DNA from: a virus
Reading direction: 5' to 3' (one strand)
Virus record (IMG/VR): IMGVR_UViG_3300044712_000473
Location: 1-49,429 of that record
Length of the DNA stretch: 49,429 bases
The notes below the pieces were generated by a model, which did no database searches, had not been told where the DNA came from, and saw nothing but the letters and a program-made list of their open reading frames with translations. Position numbers and translations under genes: made by a program. Position 1 is the stretch's first letter. Each line of letters starts with the position of its first letter. This document shows positions 48,385 through 49,429 of this stretch, one piece after another.

Positions 48385-48439
48385 CCAAACGCCCGCCCGC
48401 AATTTAGCGGGGGGCAACTTGATGAAGGAGAACGGTACC

Positions 48440-48838
48440 ATGGCACGCATCGACCTCAACAGCTACGAAATGCCCGCCGCCAACCTCGACCTCGCCCCGG
48501 CCCCGCAGGCCGGAGCGGACCTCGCGCCGTGGGGAGTCAGCCCCGCTCAGGTGAAGACGCTCCGCAGCATCCGCGCCGAGATTCTCAGCCGGGCAAAGAC
48601 CGGTGGGACCGAAACCCACGTCATGAAGACGTTGACCGCGATTCTCTCCGGCACGGAGCCGACCTTCCGGCCCGGACTGGACGCCCGCCAGACGCGGGCG
48701 CTCGGGCTCGCGGGAATCCCGGTCGAGACCATCCCCAGCCGGAGCCCCCGCAGCCTCGGACCGTGGGCGCAGGCCCTCCGACAGCAGCCGGACCGCGCCC
48801 CTGCCATCGCCGCAGCCCTCACCGTTTTCTTGCAGTAG
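48440..48838 (+). CDS. GC-rich cassette protein 1, 132 aa
   Basis: ATG 48440 follows AAGGAG at good spacing; the frame is open back to 48320 but that would run through the hairpin leader. Composition is much more GC-rich than the rest. The product is Ala/Pro/Leu/Arg-rich and helical, with a short central helical domain (SPAQVKTLRSIRAEILSRAKTGG) and no cysteines. Not recognised. Its composition suggests late acquisition from a GC-rich source, or strong pressure of its own. Confidence 0.65.
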   Translation: MARIDLNSYEMPAANLDLAPAPQAGADLAPWGVSPAQVKTLRSIRAEILSRAKTGGTETHVMKTLTAILSGTEPTFRPGLDARQTRALGLAGIPVETIPSRSPRSLGPWAQALRQQPDRAPAIAAALTVFLQ

Positions 48839-48845
48839 GTCGACA

Positions 48846-49100
48846 ATGGCCACCAAGACCCACCACCCGAGCCACATGCTCACCGCCAGACGCGCCCTCC
48901 TTTGGGCACGCATGCATGGAGACACGGACGACTTCGAACTTGCCGCACGTTTGTGCGACATTGAAACCCCGACCTACCTCCGCCGCCAGTTTGCCCACCT
49001 CGCAATCAATTACGGGTGGGAGCGCGCTTTCGACGCATTCAAACCGGAACTGTTCAGCGCTTGCCCGTCCGGCGACAGATGGCAGGCGGAACAAGAGTAG
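48846..49100 (+). CDS. GC-rich cassette protein 2, 84 aa
   Basis: Starts 7 bases after the previous stop. The helical protein has two Trp and several His, Arg and Cys residues (RRALLWARMHGDTDDFELAARLCDIETPTYLRRQFAHLA). It is not a known family by eye. It is followed by a Rho-independent terminator, making the two genes a self-contained unit. Start codon support is modest (no strong Shine-Dalgarno). Confidence 0.6.
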   Translation: MATKTHHPSHMLTARRALLWARMHGDTDDFELAARLCDIETPTYLRRQFAHLAINYGWERAFDAFKPELFSACPSGDRWQAEQE

Positions 49101-49109
49101 CACCAGTCA

Positions 49110-49138
49110 GGCCCGCCCGTTTGGGCGGGCCCTTTTTT
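49110..49138 (+). terminator. Rho-independent terminator after the GC-rich cassette
   Basis: GGCCCGCCC (49110-49118) pairs with GGGCGGGCC (49123-49131) around GTTT and is followed by a run of six Ts (49133-49138). Textbook form. It ends plus-strand transcription before the seam. Confidence 0.9.
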
Positions 49139-49153
49139 GTGCCCAAAAATCGC

Positions 49154-49199
49154 CCCGCCTCGCTTCGCTCGGCGGGTCTAAGGTGCCGGCTTCGCCGGC
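49154..49199. repeat. Two further GC hairpins near the seam
   Basis: CCCGCC (49154-49159) pairs with GGCGGG (49171-49176), and GCCGGC (49185-49190) pairs with GCCGGC (49194-49199) around TTC. Together with the terminator they form three consecutive hairpins within 90 bases. No gene covers them. Confidence 0.55.
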
Positions 49200-49302
49200 C
49201 CCCCACAGGACGGGTTCACAGGCTCCCTTACCGCTAAGCCCACCCCCCACCTATCCGGGTAGGCTTAGCTCTAACAGACTAGCTGCGTATGCGTAATTGC
49301 CT

Positions 49303-49429
49303 AGGCATATGACTTAGGCTAGGCCGACTGCTTAGGCTAGCTGCTTATGTGTAGTTTCCCATGCTCATTTCTTGGGCAAATTCTCTTAGCTTAATGCGTC
49401 GCCGCTCCGGTCCCGTCAAGGCGTCCCCC
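49303..49429. repeat. 127-bp terminal direct repeat, right copy
   Basis: Identical to 1-127. Just upstream (49279-49291) stands CTAGCTGCGTATG, nearly equal to CTAGCTGCTTATG inside the repeat (35-47 and 49337-49349), so seam-proximal repeats continue outside the duplicated part. The last base, inside the C-run, cuts the hairpin loop described at 113-143. Confidence 0.95.

Larger units (their letters stand above)
47535..48439. other. Gene-free region with hairpins, AT-rich iterons and GC-rich structured leader
   Basis: No convincing gene was found. It contains a 13-bp perfect hairpin (47617-47660), a short C-rich stretch, an AT-rich repeat region (about 47675-47900), low-complexity GC-rich spacer sequence, a repeated GGTGTATCCC (near 48114 and 48129), and two strong GC hairpins (48246-48284 and 48332-48384). 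The one open frame of about 92 codons (47892-48170) lacks a good start site and looks like chance. Origin, packaging-site or regulatory functions are possible. Confidence 0.6.

Noticed and set aside
48320-48439. Longer N-terminus for the gene at 48440
   Set aside because: It would translate a strong hairpin; AAGGAG is placed for ATG 48440.
1-49429. CRISPR array, insertion sequence or integrase/att site
   Set aside because: No evenly spaced identical repeats, transposase, or tyrosine/serine recombinase motif was seen.

Overview
The window looks like one complete genome of a tailed bacteriophage, assembled as a circular contig. The first 127 bases (1-127) recur exactly at 49303-49429, so the unique length would be 49,302 bp. 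No bacterial housekeeping genes, integrase, repressor, rRNA or convincing tRNA were seen, so I read it as a virulent phage or environmental phage genome, probably short-tailed (podovirus-like). There is a large terminase, a 778-aa portal, a Mu/HK97-type capsid protein, connector and tail genes and very large ejection-type proteins, but no recognisable tape-measure, tail tube or sheath gene. The host cannot be named from the sequence. Overall base composition is balanced by eye, with GC-rich patches at about 1.04-2.87 kb and 48.2-49.3 kb.

Layout. Plus strand 241-10816, extended to 11383: about 32 small, tightly packed early/accessory genes, many with ATGA, GTGA or TAATG overlaps. Recognisable products are a DUF932-like protein, an SSB-like OB-fold protein, a RecB-family PD-(D/E)XK nuclease, a Lar-like zinc protein, a cytidine-deaminase-fold protein, a GroES co-chaperonin and a RusA-type resolvase. 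Minus strand 44544 down to 11130: the virion and lysis genes in this order: possible small terminase, large terminase, portal, probable scaffold, capsid, decoration candidate, fibre-like and connector/tail proteins, three low-complexity proteins, a GNAT acetyltransferase, four ejection-type proteins (the last of 3028 aa with an HEHAH metallopeptidase motif), membrane protein, M15-type endolysin, secreted protein, holin-like protein, and a GroES-like protein with a DnaJ-type zinc finger inserted in it. Plus strand 44602-47534: DnaB-family helicase and small cysteine-rich genes. Then 47535-48439 is a gene-free region with strong hairpins and iteron-like repeats, followed by a GC-rich two-gene cassette (48440-49100), a textbook terminator and the contig seam.

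How it may work. A sigma70-type promoter (44538-44566) fires the helicase operon away from the divergent late operon, and another (5364-5392) serves the SSB/nuclease block. No DNA or RNA polymerase gene is seen, so replication would use the host polymerase with phage DnaB, SSB-like, RecB-like and RusA-like proteins. The late operon ends in lysis genes and meets the early operon head-on at about 11.1-11.4 kb, where the resolvase and the zinc-finger GroES-like gene overlap by 254 bp.

The most unusual items are the two different GroES-like genes (one with a zinc-finger insertion), a pair of intergenic structured-RNA candidates that share two sequence blocks (6140-6229 and 7773-8085), the 3028-aa polyvalent protein, the prion-like virion-protein cluster, and the GC-rich cassette with its hairpins.
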